The notes under the pieces: model-generated
The model's input: the letters and a program-made list of their open reading frames with translations, nothing else
Database searches by the model: none
Told to the model about the DNA's origin: nothing
Shown: positions 6,946-15,318 of the stretch, piece by piece
Position numbering within the stretch: position 1 is the stretch's first letter
How the letters are laid out: the number at the start of each line of letters is the position of its first letter
Position numbers and translations under genes: made by a program
DNA from: AA29 sp041481445
GTDB lineage: Bacteria; Acidobacteriota; Vicinamibacteria; Fen-336
Assembly: GCA_041481445.1 (NCBI GenBank)
Contig: JBGPBV010000103.1
Coordinates: 1 to 25,177, forward strand
DNA length: 25,177 nt
Direction: 5' to 3'

Positions 6946-8679
6946 TCAGCCGGCGACGCCGGCGGTCAGCATCTCCCGCGCCGCGTCCGCGTCCACCGGC
7001 GGCGAGAAGAGGTAGCCCTGGCCGTGGTCGCAGCCCATCTCGGTGAGGAGGGCGCGGTGCTCGGCGGTCTCGATGCCTTCGGCGATGACCTCGAGGCCGA
7101 GGTCGTGGCCGAGGGTGACGATGGTGCGCACGATCTCTGTCCGGTGGGGATGGCCGTCGTGCGCCTGGAGGAACGAGCGGTCGATCTTCAAGGTGTCGAC
7201 GGGCAGCCGGTCGAGATGGCTCAGCGACGAGTGGCCGGTGCCGAAGTCGTCGATGCTCACTCCGAGGTCGAGGTCGCGCAGGCCGGCCAGGCAGCCGCGG
7301 GTGGAGTCCGCGTCCTGCATGATCACGTTCTCGGTGACCTCGAGGTCGAGCTCGCAGCCGGCCAGCCCCTCGGCGTCGAGCGCGCGCTGCACTTCCGCCA
7401 CGAGGTCGCACTCCGCGAGCTGCCGCCCCGACAGGTTGAGGCTCATCGTCGGCAGCGGGGCGAGGGCGCCGCCGTCGCGCCAGGCGCGGATCTGGCGGCA
7501 TCCTTCCTCGAGCACCCATTGCCCGAGGGGCAGGATGAGGCCCGTCTCCTCGGCGAGGGGGAGGAAGTCGTCCGGCACGAGCAGCCCGCGGCGGGGATGC
7601 TGCCAGCGCACCAGCCCCTCGAAGGCGGCCAGGCGCCCGCTGCTCAGGGAGACGATGGGCTGGTAGTGGAGGCGGAACTCGCCGCGCTCGAGGGCGTGGC
7701 GCATCTCCGTCTCCAGGTGCAGCCGCCCCACCGCCCGCGCGTGCATGCCCTCGTCGAAGACCTGGAAGGCGCCCGGCCCCTGGACCTTGGCCCGGTGCAT
7801 GGCGGTGTGGGCATCGCGCAGCAGCGCCTCCGGGGCCAGGTAGACGGGCGAGCCGTGCGCGATGCCGATCGTCACCGAGGCGAAGACCTCCTCGCCGCGC
7901 ACCCGGACCGGCCGCATGAGCGCGGCGCGGAACCGGTCGGCCACGCGCACGAGGTCGCTCGACTCCTCGAGGTCGTCCACGAGCACGCTGAACTGGCTGC
8001 CCATGTGGGCGAGGGTGTCCTGTGGCCGCACGCAGGGGGCCAGCCGTCCCGCGACCGCGGACAGGAGGTCGTCGCCGGCGAGGTGGCCCAGGCTGTCGTT
8101 GACGCCCTTGAAGCGGTCGAGGTCGAGCACCAGGATCCCGAAGCGGTGGCCGGGGTTCCGGCGCCCGCGCGCCATCGACTGGCGCACGCGATCGAGGAAG
8201 AGCGTGCGGTTGGGGAGCCCCGTCACCGGGTCGTGGAGGGCGGCGTGGCGGAGCTGCTCCTCGGCGTGGCGCCGCTCGGTGATGTCGAACACGACGGTCA
8301 GCGCGCCCGCGGGTCCCTCCTCCGTCCAGGGCTCGACGTGGGCCTTGAACAGCCGGCCCCGCCAGAGCAGCTCGAAGTCGACGGCCTCGCCCGCCGACGC
8401 GCGGTGATAGGCGTCGGCCGCGGTCACGAAGCCCATCCCGAGCAGCTCCTGGAGGGCGCGGCCGACGAAGCCGGGGCCGTCCACGTAGACCCTGGGGAGG
8501 GCGCCGGCGCGGAAGGAGGTGACGCGCAGCTCGTCGTCGGTGGACCAGACCGCCACCGGCAGGTGGGCCAGCGCCGCCCGCAAGGCGACCTCGGTCTCGC
8601 CCGAGCGCGGAGATCGGCGGGCCGTACCCGGCGCCCGGCGGCCCAAGAGCCCGATCAGCGTCTCCCAGCCGAGTCCCAT
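6946..8679 (-). CDS. PAS-GGDEF-EAL protein, probable c-di-GMP phosphodiesterase
   Basis: 577 residues from ATG 8679 (GGGGG upstream). Order: PAS-like sensor (about 28-135, ending FDITERR), GGDEF domain (about 145-310), EAL domain (about 322-572). The GGDEF active-site loop reads MGSQF (226-230), one residue short and without the catalytic acids, so cyclase activity is unlikely. The EAL domain keeps its key residues: E354 (written EGL), N415, E447, D477/D478 in DDFGTG, K498, E534 and Q554, so c-di-GMP hydrolysis is plausible. There are no membrane helices. It interrupts the catabolic run between ssnA and the nitrilase; a CRP-like palindrome lies 177 nt upstream. Confidence 0.88.
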   Translation of the reverse strand: MGLGWETLIGLLGRRAPGTARRSPRSGETEVALRAALAHLPVAVWSTDDELRVTSFRAGALPRVYVDGPGFVGRALQELLGMGFVTAADAYHRASAGEAVDFELLWRGRLFKAHVEPWTEEGPAGALTVVFDITERRHAEEQLRHAALHDPVTGLPNRTLFLDRVRQSMARGRRNPGHRFGILVLDLDRFKGVNDSLGHLAGDDLLSAVAGRLAPCVRPQDTLAHMGSQFSVLVDDLEESSDLVRVADRFRAALMRPVRVRGEEVFASVTIGIAHGSPVYLAPEALLRDAHTAMHRAKVQGPGAFQVFDEGMHARAVGRLHLETEMRHALERGEFRLHYQPIVSLSSGRLAAFEGLVRWQHPRRGLLVPDDFLPLAEETGLILPLGQWVLEEGCRQIRAWRDGGALAPLPTMSLNLSGRQLAECDLVAEVQRALDAEGLAGCELDLEVTENVIMQDADSTRGCLAGLRDLDLGVSIDDFGTGHSSLSHLDRLPVDTLKIDRSFLQAHDGHPHRTEIVRTIVTLGHDLGLEVIAEGIETAEHRALLTEMGCDHGQGYLFSPPVDADAAREMLTAGVAG

Positions 8680-8884
8680 CGATCCCCCAGGCGCGCTCGC
8701 GTCGGCGAAGCTCCTGGCGGCCCGGCTGGCCCGTTCGATCGCGGGTCCCGCAGCTCTGCGCCCCCGAGTTACCCCGGGTTTGCTCTGGGCAGGAGAGCAG
8801 ACCGGAATGCGCCCCGGTCCCGTCGCGAAAGTAGTACACACGGGGGGCCGAATCCCGTGACGGTGGTCACAGCAGTGAGGGGCA
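8680..8884. promoter_or_regulatory. Intergenic leader of the GGDEF-EAL gene with weak promoter candidate
   Basis: A 205-nt gap with no convincing reading frame. Reading the minus strand, TACTTT (8833-8828) keeps the TAnnnT pattern of a -10 box and would place the start point near 8821. The CRP-like palindrome at 8856-8871 would then be centred close to -42, the usual class II activator position. No good -35 box is seen, as expected for an activator-dependent promoter. The remaining leader of about 140 nt is GC-rich with no clear riboswitch fold that I can identify. Confidence 0.3.
8856..8871. promoter_or_regulatory. CRP/FNR-family-like binding site
   Basis: CGTGA-CGGTGG-TCACA fits the TGTGA-N6-TCACA consensus of E. 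coli CRP with a single mismatch in the outermost base. It lies just after the ssnA stop and upstream of the GGDEF-EAL gene. CRP-type regulators occur widely; which family member acts here is unknown. Confidence 0.45.
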
Positions 8885-10174
8885 TCACCGGGCGGCCATG
8901 CGCCGCCACAGCTCGGGCGCGACCTCGCGCGCGCGCGCGAAGGTGGCGCCCGCATGCAGTCCCGTCACGCGCCGGTCGCGCACCACCCAGCGCCCCGCCA
9001 CCATCACCGACCGCACGTGGCTGCGGTCGAGGCCGAAGGCGACGTGCCCGGCCAGGTTGTCCGCGGTGAGCGGCGTGGGCGGCCGGTAGTCGAGCACGAC
9101 GAGGTCGGCGGGGCCGCCGGAGTCGAGCTTGCCGAAGGGGATCCCGAACAGGGCGGCGGCCAGGCGGTGGCCGCCCGCGATCAGCTCGATCAGCGCCCCG
9201 TAGGCATCCTCCCGTCCGGCCTCGCGCATCTTGAGGAAGGCCGCCCGCGCCTCCGCCAGCATGTCCTCGTCGATGCCGTCGGTGCCGAGAGCGGCCCGGC
9301 GCAGGGCGGCCGTGGCCGCGTATCCGACCGTGTTGTTCATGTTCGACCGCGGGTTGTGCGCGATCCATCCGCCCTTGGCGTTCACCTCCTGCACCTCCTC
9401 CGGCGAGAGGTGCACGCAGTGCGCGAAGAGGGAGCGCGCGCCGAGGAGGCCGTGGCCGTCGAGGCGCGCCGGCACCGACGAACCGTACCGGGCCCGCGCG
9501 TCCTCGACGTCCGCGAGGTCCTCCGCCACGTGGATGTGCAGGCTGCTGCCGGTGTCGCGCACCGCCCCCGCCAGCCCGCCCAGGCTCTGGTCGGAGAGGG
9601 TGAAGCTGGCGTGGGCGCCGATCATGCCGCGCGTGAGCGCGCTCTGCTGCTCGTGCTGGAAGGAGACGTTCTCCTCCAGGCCGAGGTCGCGGCCGGCGCT
9701 GCCGTTCCGGTCGGTGACCTCGTAGCAGAGGACGGAGCGGAGGCCCACCAGCTCGATCGCGCGCCGGAGCGTGGTCAGGGAGCCGCGGATGAAGGACGGC
9801 GACGAATGGTGGTCGAGCAGCACGGTGGTCCCGGAGAGGGCGGCCTCGATCGCCCCCACTACCCCGGAGAGCGCGACCGTCTCCTCGTCGAGCGCGCGGT
9901 CCAGGCGCCACCAGACCCGCTCCAGGATCTCGCGGAAGTTCCGGGGATGCACCGCGGGCCCGGGCATGCCCCGGGCCAGCGCGCTGTAGAGGTGGGTGTG
10001 CGCGTTCACGAAGCCGGGGGTCACCAGCGCGCCCTCGAGGTCGAGCGTCTCTTCCTCGGGGTGGGCGCGCAGCCCCGGGCCGCGCTCGACGATCCGGTCG
10101 CCGTCGATGCGGAGGTCGGCGGCGGCGATCGCCGGCGGATCGAAGGTGGCGAGCACTCCGCCGGTGAAGAGCAT
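8885..10174 (-). CDS. ssnA: SsnA-like amidohydrolase
   Basis: 429 residues, amidohydrolase superfamily (AtzA/TrzN/SsnA branch). Metal ligands are visible as H59 and H61 (NAHTHLYS), H215 (HIHVAED), H252 (LFAHCVHLS) and D299 (LGTDGIDEDM). Segments characteristic of E. coli SsnA rather than generic deaminases include WWRLDRALDEE, DHHSSPSFIRGSLTTLR, ARSNMNN-type PRSNMNNTVGY and TPLTADNLAGHVAFG. SsnA is a putative aminohydrolase encoded beside ygfK and molybdenum hydroxylase genes and implicated in purine/urate breakdown; its exact substrate is not settled. The start ATG 10174 has GGAGGG 5 nt upstream. It is 34 nt after the threonine-synthase-like gene on the same strand. Confidence 0.9.
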   Translation of the reverse strand: MLFTGGVLATFDPPAIAAADLRIDGDRIVERGPGLRAHPEEETLDLEGALVTPGFVNAHTHLYSALARGMPGPAVHPRNFREILERVWWRLDRALDEETVALSGVVGAIEAALSGTTVLLDHHSSPSFIRGSLTTLRRAIELVGLRSVLCYEVTDRNGSAGRDLGLEENVSFQHEQQSALTRGMIGAHASFTLSDQSLGGLAGAVRDTGSSLHIHVAEDLADVEDARARYGSSVPARLDGHGLLGARSLFAHCVHLSPEEVQEVNAKGGWIAHNPRSNMNNTVGYAATAALRRAALGTDGIDEDMLAEARAAFLKMREAGREDAYGALIELIAGGHRLAAALFGIPFGKLDSGGPADLVVLDYRPPTPLTADNLAGHVAFGLDRSHVRSVMVAGRWVVRDRRVTGLHAGATFARAREVAPELWRRMAAR

Positions 10175-10208
10175 CGAGCCCTCCGATTCTAATCGCGGGC
10201 CGGGCGAT

Positions 10209-11447
10209 TCAGACGGGCCACTCGGCCAGATGATCGGCGAGGGCGCGGTCGTCGGGCGGAAGGTCGACGGGCGCGCCCGCGGCCCGGATGGCCGTCCGTA
10301 CGTCCTTGAGGCCGCTGCCCGTCACGATGGCCAGCGCGGACTCGTGGCGACCCACGAGGCCCTCGCGGACGGCCGCGCGCAGGCCGGCCAGGCCGGCCAC
10401 CCCCGCCGGCTCTCCGAAGACGCCCGCGCGCCGGCCCGTCTCCCGCATGGCCTCGAGGATCGCGTCGTCGGAAACGGCGAGCAGCGCCCCCCCCGATTCG
10501 CGGACGGCGCGCAGCGCCTTGCGCCAGTTGCGGGGATGGCCGACGCAGATGCTGTCGGCGATCGTCTGCGCGGGGCCGGGGACGAGGTCGGCCCCGGCGC
10601 GGAAGGCGTCCACGAGCGGGCGCGCCCCTTCCGCCTGGACCCCGAGCATGCGCGGCCGGCGCGGGCTGAACCCCAGCGCGTGCATCTCGGCCAGGCCCTT
10701 CCACGTCCCCGCGAGCGTGCACCCGTCGCCCACCGAGACGGCCACCCAGTCCGGGACCTCCCGCCCCATCTGCTCCGCGATCTCGAGACCGCAGGTCTTC
10801 TTGCCCTCGACCAGCGACGGGTTCACCGCCGCGTTGCGGTTGTACCAGCCGTAGGCCTGGCAGGCGCGCTGACAGAGCTCCCAGGTCTCGTCGTAGGTCC
10901 CGCGCACGCGGATGACACGGGCCCCGAACACCAGGAGCTGCGCCACCTTCGGCTCGGGCGCGAACTCCGGCACGAAGATCACCGCGCGCAACCCGAGAGA
11001 GGCGGCCGCCCCCGCCAGGGACGAGGCGGCATTGCCGGTGGAGGCGCAGGCCACCACCCGCGCGCGCCGCGCCGCCGCCCGCGCCACCCCGATCGCGCTC
11101 GCGCGGTCCTTGAAGGAGGCGGTCGGGTTGCGCCCCTCGTCCTTGACCAGGAGCACGCGCAGGCCGACCCACTCCGCCAGCCGCGGCGCGGACATGATCG
11201 GCGTCCATCCGACGTGGGCGGGCGGCCGTGGCGCCCCCTCCGGCACCGGGAGCAGCTCGCGGTAGCGCCAGAGGTCGCGCGGCCGCGACTCCAGGGCGCG
11301 CCGCGTCATCGTGCGCCGCGCCTGCCGCAGGTCGAACTCGACGTCGAGGACGCCTTCGGGACCGCAGCGCGGGCACGGGCCGTCGAGCCCGCGGCGCCAG
11401 CGGCGCCCGCAGCGCATGCACACGAGACCGGAGAGGGCGGCGGTCAT
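10209..11447 (-). CDS. Threonine-synthase-like PLP enzyme with N-terminal zinc ribbon
   Basis: 412 residues, fold type II PLP enzyme. A zinc-ribbon-like element sits at the N-terminus (C10-X2-C13, C25-X2-C28). The PLP lysine is K113 in NPTASFKDRAS, and the phosphate/substrate loop STGNAA follows at 136-141. The sequence is closest in pattern to threonine synthases (KDEGxNPTxSFKDR), but the final enzyme of threonine synthesis would not be expected in this context. Ammonia-lyase or other beta/gamma-elimination activity on an amino-acid intermediate is equally possible. The start ATG 11447 overlaps the stop of the YfhO-like gene (ATGA, 4 nt). It precedes ssnA by 34 nt, so it likely belongs to the catabolic operon. 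Confidence 0.85.
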   Translation of the reverse strand: MTAALSGLVCMRCGRRWRRGLDGPCPRCGPEGVLDVEFDLRQARRTMTRRALESRPRDLWRYRELLPVPEGAPRPPAHVGWTPIMSAPRLAEWVGLRVLLVKDEGRNPTASFKDRASAIGVARAAARRARVVACASTGNAASSLAGAAASLGLRAVIFVPEFAPEPKVAQLLVFGARVIRVRGTYDETWELCQRACQAYGWYNRNAAVNPSLVEGKKTCGLEIAEQMGREVPDWVAVSVGDGCTLAGTWKGLAEMHALGFSPRRPRMLGVQAEGARPLVDAFRAGADLVPGPAQTIADSICVGHPRNWRKALRAVRESGGALLAVSDDAILEAMRETGRRAGVFGEPAGVAGLAGLRAAVREGLVGRHESALAIVTGSGLKDVRTAIRAAGAPVDLPPDDRALADHLAEWPV

Positions 11448-13891
11448 GCCGGGAGGGGCGCCCGCGCCGCCCGCACCGCCACCGCGGCGGCGACGACGAG
11501 GGAGAGCGCGGAGAGCGCGAGGCCGATCACGACGGACGGCGGGCGGTAGGCCATCTCGACCGCGTGCGTGCCCGCGGGCACCGCGATCGCGCGAAGCCCG
11601 ATGTCCGCGCGGAGGACGGGCACGCTCGTCGCGTCGAGGCGTGCGCGCCAGCCCGGATCGTACGTCTCGGCGAGGACGAGGTAGCCCGGCTGCTCGAACC
11701 GGCTCTCCAGCCGTATGCGGTCCGGACGCCAATCGACGACGCGCACCGTGCCCGCGAAGGGCGCCGCCCCCGCCGGCGGGGGGCCGGTGGCGAGGATGAC
11801 CTCGCGCGCGGGGTCGAACGCAGGGTCCTCCAGAGCGCGGAGCGCGTCGCGCCCGTCGGCCAGGCGCGCGCGTCCGACCGTGTAGACACGCGGGAAGGGA
11901 TCCGGGACCCGGAAGACGCGCACCGGCTCCACGAGCAGTCCCGGCAACCGGGCGAGGGGGACGAGAGACTCGAACCCGTCGTCGTGCAGGGCCACCACGT
12001 GGCTCACCGACGCCATGCGGAGGACCTTGCTCATGGCCGGCGTGCCCTCGGTGGCCCTCTCCCCCAGGATGAGCACGTTCAGGAACGTCGGGTACAGCCC
12101 GAGCGTGTCGCGGTCGAAAGAGCCCTCCAGGCCCCAGAGGCCCAGGAGCGACGGGTACAGGCGCTGTTGGGCGGCGACCACCTGCGCCCAGGGCGCCGGC
12201 CACTCGTCGCGACCGCCGGCCAGCATCTCCGGCCTCACCGCGGGCGGCCGCAGGCGAAGGGGCAGGCCGGGATCGAGGTAGTCGTAGGAATAGACCCGCG
12301 AGTGCGGCTCGCCTTGGATCACCTCCGCCGCGGGGGGGCGCCAGGCCAGGACGTCCCGCGGCGCCAGCGGGCTCGGGTCGTGATGCGCCAGACCGAGATC
12401 GGCGACGGCGGCGAGGCCGACGAGGGCGGCGACCTGGGAGGCGGCGCGGGGGCCCGCCGGACGCAACGCGAGGCCGAGCACGAGCGCGGCCAGACCCGTG
12501 GCCACGAGGACGCGGAGGGTGGTCGGGGCCAGCAGCTCCGCCGCCGTGCGCCTCGTGGACTCGAGCGCGAGGAGCGAGGGCCCCCATTCCTCGGCCGCGA
12601 ACCGGCCGACGTAGACCGCGATCGCGCCGAGAACGACGGCCGCGCCCAGCGGAGCCACGACGAGCAGGCGCCACTTCCAGGAGCGGGGCCGCTCGCACGC
12701 ACGCCAGGCGTCCCATCCGATCGCGCACAGGAGCGCCCAGGCCAGCGCGGCCAGCGGCATCACCTTGGCCGGATACCGGATGGCGCGGAGCGGCGGCACC
12801 ACCGTGGCCACGATCTCGTAGACGGGCGTGTGCCGCCCCAGCGACACCAGGAGCGCGGCCAGGCCCAGGAGAACGACGAACGTGCGCAACGGATGGGCGG
12901 ACGACGCCAGGGCGGCCCCGGCCAGGCCGACGGAGGCCAGGCCGAGGTAGAGCGACGGCAGCATGGGCTCGCGGCCCTCGAAGAGAAGGGCGCGCACCCC
13001 GAAGCGCAGCGGCAGGTCGTCCAGGCTCGCGGGCAGCACGACCTGCAGCAGGCTCAGGGGATGGATGGACCAGAAGCTGCGCGCGGCGATGGGGATGCCG
13101 GCCCGCGCCGTGCCCACCGCGGCGGCGAGCGTGGGCACCCACTGCACGGCGGACAGGGCGAGAGCGAATGCCGCCGCGGCCGCGGTGGTGAGCAGAAGGG
13201 CGCGATTGGCGGAAAGCCACGGGCGACGCCATTGGAGGCGGCGCAGGGCGAAGGCGCCGACGGCGGCGGTCCCGATGAGCGCCATGTCCGGCGACCCGGC
13301 CAGGATCGGCGCGGCCATGCACGCGCCCCACACGAGCGCCGGCCCGGGACGTCTCGCCTCGAGCGCGCGGTCCGCGGCCAGGAAGGCCCACGGCCACCAA
13401 CAGGCTCCGGCCAGGTGCTGCCAGAAGCTGACGAGCGAGACGAGAGGACCGGAGGCGGCCCAGAGCGCGGCCCCGGCGAGGGAGGCGCCGCGCGACAGTC
13501 GCAGGCGGCGTCCCAGCGCGTAGAACCCGGCCGCGGAGAAGGCGAAGTGGAACGTGACGTAGGCCGTGTAGTACGTCCACGGGGCCACCACGAGGTTCAG
13601 CCACGTCGGGGGGTAGAACACCTGCGCGCTCGGGTTCCAGGAGAACGGCTGGCCCAGGCCGGCATGGGGGTTCCACACCGGTAGCGATCCCGACCTCACG
13701 CAGCGCACGAACGCGTCGAAGAGCGGATAACCGAACAGGGCGATGTCGCGGTAGTAGAAGACGCGGCGCCCGGAGAGGGCGGACGAGAAGAGCGCGGCCA
13801 CCAGCGCGGCCAGGGCGAGGAGGGCGAGGGCATCCTCGCGCGTCCAGGCGGTCGACGTCGGCGGCCGCCCCCCGGTCGTGGCCTCAGCCAG
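11444..13891 (-). CDS. YfhO-family multi-pass membrane protein
   Basis: 815 residues if started at CTG 13891, which has AAGGGGG 6 nt upstream; no in-frame ATG, GTG or TTG occurs before GTG 13801, which would cut into the first membrane helix. After helix 1 (about 21-40) come the YfhO signatures YYRDIALFGYPLF (46-58) and PVWNPHAGLGQPF (71-83), then many membrane helices. A large soluble domain and a closing ETYDPGWRARLD motif (about 742-753) precede the last helix. YfhO proteins are GT-C-like membrane proteins linked to sugar modification of envelope polymers in Gram-positives. A direct link to the nitrogen genes is not obvious, though its stop overlaps the next start by 4 nt. The start is the weak point. 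Confidence 0.8.
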   Translation of the reverse strand: MAEATTGGRPPTSTAWTREDALALLALAALVAALFSSALSGRRVFYYRDIALFGYPLFDAFVRCVRSGSLPVWNPHAGLGQPFSWNPSAQVFYPPTWLNLVVAPWTYYTAYVTFHFAFSAAGFYALGRRLRLSRGASLAGAALWAASGPLVSLVSFWQHLAGACWWPWAFLAADRALEARRPGPALVWGACMAAPILAGSPDMALIGTAAVGAFALRRLQWRRPWLSANRALLLTTAAAAAFALALSAVQWVPTLAAAVGTARAGIPIAARSFWSIHPLSLLQVVLPASLDDLPLRFGVRALLFEGREPMLPSLYLGLASVGLAGAALASSAHPLRTFVVLLGLAALLVSLGRHTPVYEIVATVVPPLRAIRYPAKVMPLAALAWALLCAIGWDAWRACERPRSWKWRLLVVAPLGAAVVLGAIAVYVGRFAAEEWGPSLLALESTRRTAAELLAPTTLRVLVATGLAALVLGLALRPAGPRAASQVAALVGLAAVADLGLAHHDPSPLAPRDVLAWRPPAAEVIQGEPHSRVYSYDYLDPGLPLRLRPPAVRPEMLAGGRDEWPAPWAQVVAAQQRLYPSLLGLWGLEGSFDRDTLGLYPTFLNVLILGERATEGTPAMSKVLRMASVSHVVALHDDGFESLVPLARLPGLLVEPVRVFRVPDPFPRVYTVGRARLADGRDALRALEDPAFDPAREVILATGPPPAGAAPFAGTVRVVDWRPDRIRLESRFEQPGYLVLAETYDPGWRARLDATSVPVLRADIGLRAIAVPAGTHAVEMAYRPPSVVIGLALSALSLVVAAAVAVRAARAPLPA

Positions 13892-14000
13892 CGCTCGCCC
13901 CCTTCGACGTCCGTGGCCGCGATCGTACAGGATCGGCCGCCTTGCGGCGAGCGTGGCCGGCGGCGATACTGCGGCGCCGCTCCACTCCCCGGGAGGACAC

Positions 14001-15314
14001 ATGAGGCCCCGCCGCGCCCCCGCCGCGCTCATCCTGTCCGGCCTGTTCGTGGCCCTGTCTCCGCTCGCGGAGGCGGCGGACGCGACGCCTCCGCGCCTGG
14101 TCGCCCTGCGCTGCGGGCGGCTCATCGACGGCCGCCACGCCGCTCCCGCCGAGGACGTCACCATCGTCATCGAGGGGGAGCGCATCAAGCAGGTCGGGCA
14201 CGCCCTGCCCGCGCCCGCGGGGGCGACCGTCGTCGATCTCGGCCGCGCCACCTGCCTGCCCGGCCTCATCGACGACCACACGCACATCCTGCTCCAGGGC
14301 GACATCACGTCCGCCGAGTACGAGGACCAGCTCCTCAAGGAGTCGATCCCCTACCGGGCCATCCGCGCCACCGCCGCCGTGCGCACCGCCCTCGAGCACG
14401 GCTTCACCGCCATGCGCGACCTGGAGACGGAGGGCGCGATGTACGCGGACGTCGACGTCAAGACCGCGATCAACCGCGGCGTCATCCCCGGTCCGCGGAT
14501 GTTCGTGGCCACCCGCGCCCTGGCCCCCACCGGGATGTATCCGCTGCTCGGCTTCTCCTGGGAGCTGCGCGTCCCCGAGGGAGTGCAGATCGTGGACGGC
14601 GTGGAGGGGGCGCGCAAGGCGGTCCGCGAGCAGGTCAAGTACGGCGCGGACTGGATCAAGTACTACTCCGACCGGCGTTACTTCCTGAAGGACGGCGCCC
14701 TCCACTCCTGGGTGAACTTCACGGACGAGGAGGCGCACGCCATCGTGGAGGAGGCGCATCGCCTGGGCCGGAAGGTGGCCGCCCACGCCATGGGGAAGGA
14801 AGGCATCCTGTCCGCCCTGAGCGCCGGGGTGGACACCATCGAGCACGGCGACGGCCTCGACGACGAGACCATCGACATCATGGTGCGGCGCGGCGTGTAC
14901 TGGTGCCCGACGATCTACGTCGGCGTCTACGTCGCCCAGGGCCGGGCCGCGGCCGGCGCCCCCATCTGGGTCACGATGGTGGACCTGGAGAAGCAGGCCT
15001 TCGCCAGGGCGCTGGGCAAGGGCGTGAAGATCGCCTACGGCACCGACGCCGGCGGCTACGCCTGGACGGAGCCGCAGGCCCGCGAGCTGACCTACATGGT
15101 CCGCTACGGGATGACCCCCCTGCAGGCCATCGAGTCGGCCACCCGGGTCGCCAGCGAGCTCCTCGGCCACGAGGCCGACTTCGGCACCGTGGAGCCCGGA
15201 CGCTTCGCCGACGTCATCGCGGTAGCCGGCGATCCCCTGCAGGACGTCGCGGAGCTGGAGAGGGTCCGCTTCGTGATGAAGGGCGGGCAGACGGTGAAGT
15301 GGGAGAAGGACTGA
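14001..15314 (+). CDS. Exported metal-dependent amidohydrolase (Xaa-Pro/imidazolonepropionase-like)
   Basis: 437 residues. An Arg-rich N-terminus followed by a hydrophobic core and PLAEA-A (cleavage near residue 25) indicates a signal peptide. The mature protein is an amidohydrolase with H93 and H95 (DDHTHIL), probable carboxylated K220 (GADWIKYY), H262 (VAAHAMG), H282 (TIEHGDG) and D349 (YGTDAGG), consistent with a binuclear metal centre. Relatives include periplasmic Xaa-Pro or Xaa-Arg/Lys dipeptidases of the prolidase-like group; the real substrate is unknown. GGAGG lies 5 nt before ATG 14001. It is divergent from the YfhO-like gene and ends 4 nt from the convergent PLP enzyme gene. It could produce amino acids or hydrolyse N-acyl compounds before uptake. 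Confidence 0.85.
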   Translation: MRPRRAPAALILSGLFVALSPLAEAADATPPRLVALRCGRLIDGRHAAPAEDVTIVIEGERIKQVGHALPAPAGATVVDLGRATCLPGLIDDHTHILLQGDITSAEYEDQLLKESIPYRAIRATAAVRTALEHGFTAMRDLETEGAMYADVDVKTAINRGVIPGPRMFVATRALAPTGMYPLLGFSWELRVPEGVQIVDGVEGARKAVREQVKYGADWIKYYSDRRYFLKDGALHSWVNFTDEEAHAIVEEAHRLGRKVAAHAMGKEGILSALSAGVDTIEHGDGLDDETIDIMVRRGVYWCPTIYVGVYVAQGRAAAGAPIWVTMVDLEKQAFARALGKGVKIAYGTDAGGYAWTEPQARELTYMVRYGMTPLQAIESATRVASELLGHEADFGTVEPGRFADVIAVAGDPLQDVAELERVRFVMKGGQTVKWEKD

Positions 15315-15318
15315 CCCC

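Noticed and set aside
7024..9069. A long plus-strand frame across the GGDEF-EAL gene
   Set aside because: The minus strand encodes recognisable PAS, GGDEF and EAL domains; the plus frame has no motif.
10186..10191. TAGAAT on the minus strand before ssnA as a -10 box
   Set aside because: A start 6-7 nt downstream would cut through the ribosome binding site; more likely chance sequence in the 34-nt gap of an operon.
10209..11447. Calling this gene thrC outright
   Set aside because: The motifs fit threonine synthase, but the context is catabolic and related PLP enzymes share them, so no gene symbol was given.
11228..13684. An open frame of 818 codons on the plus strand
   Set aside because: Antisense to the YfhO-like and PLP enzyme genes, low-complexity Arg/Gly/Glu composition and no ribosome binding site.
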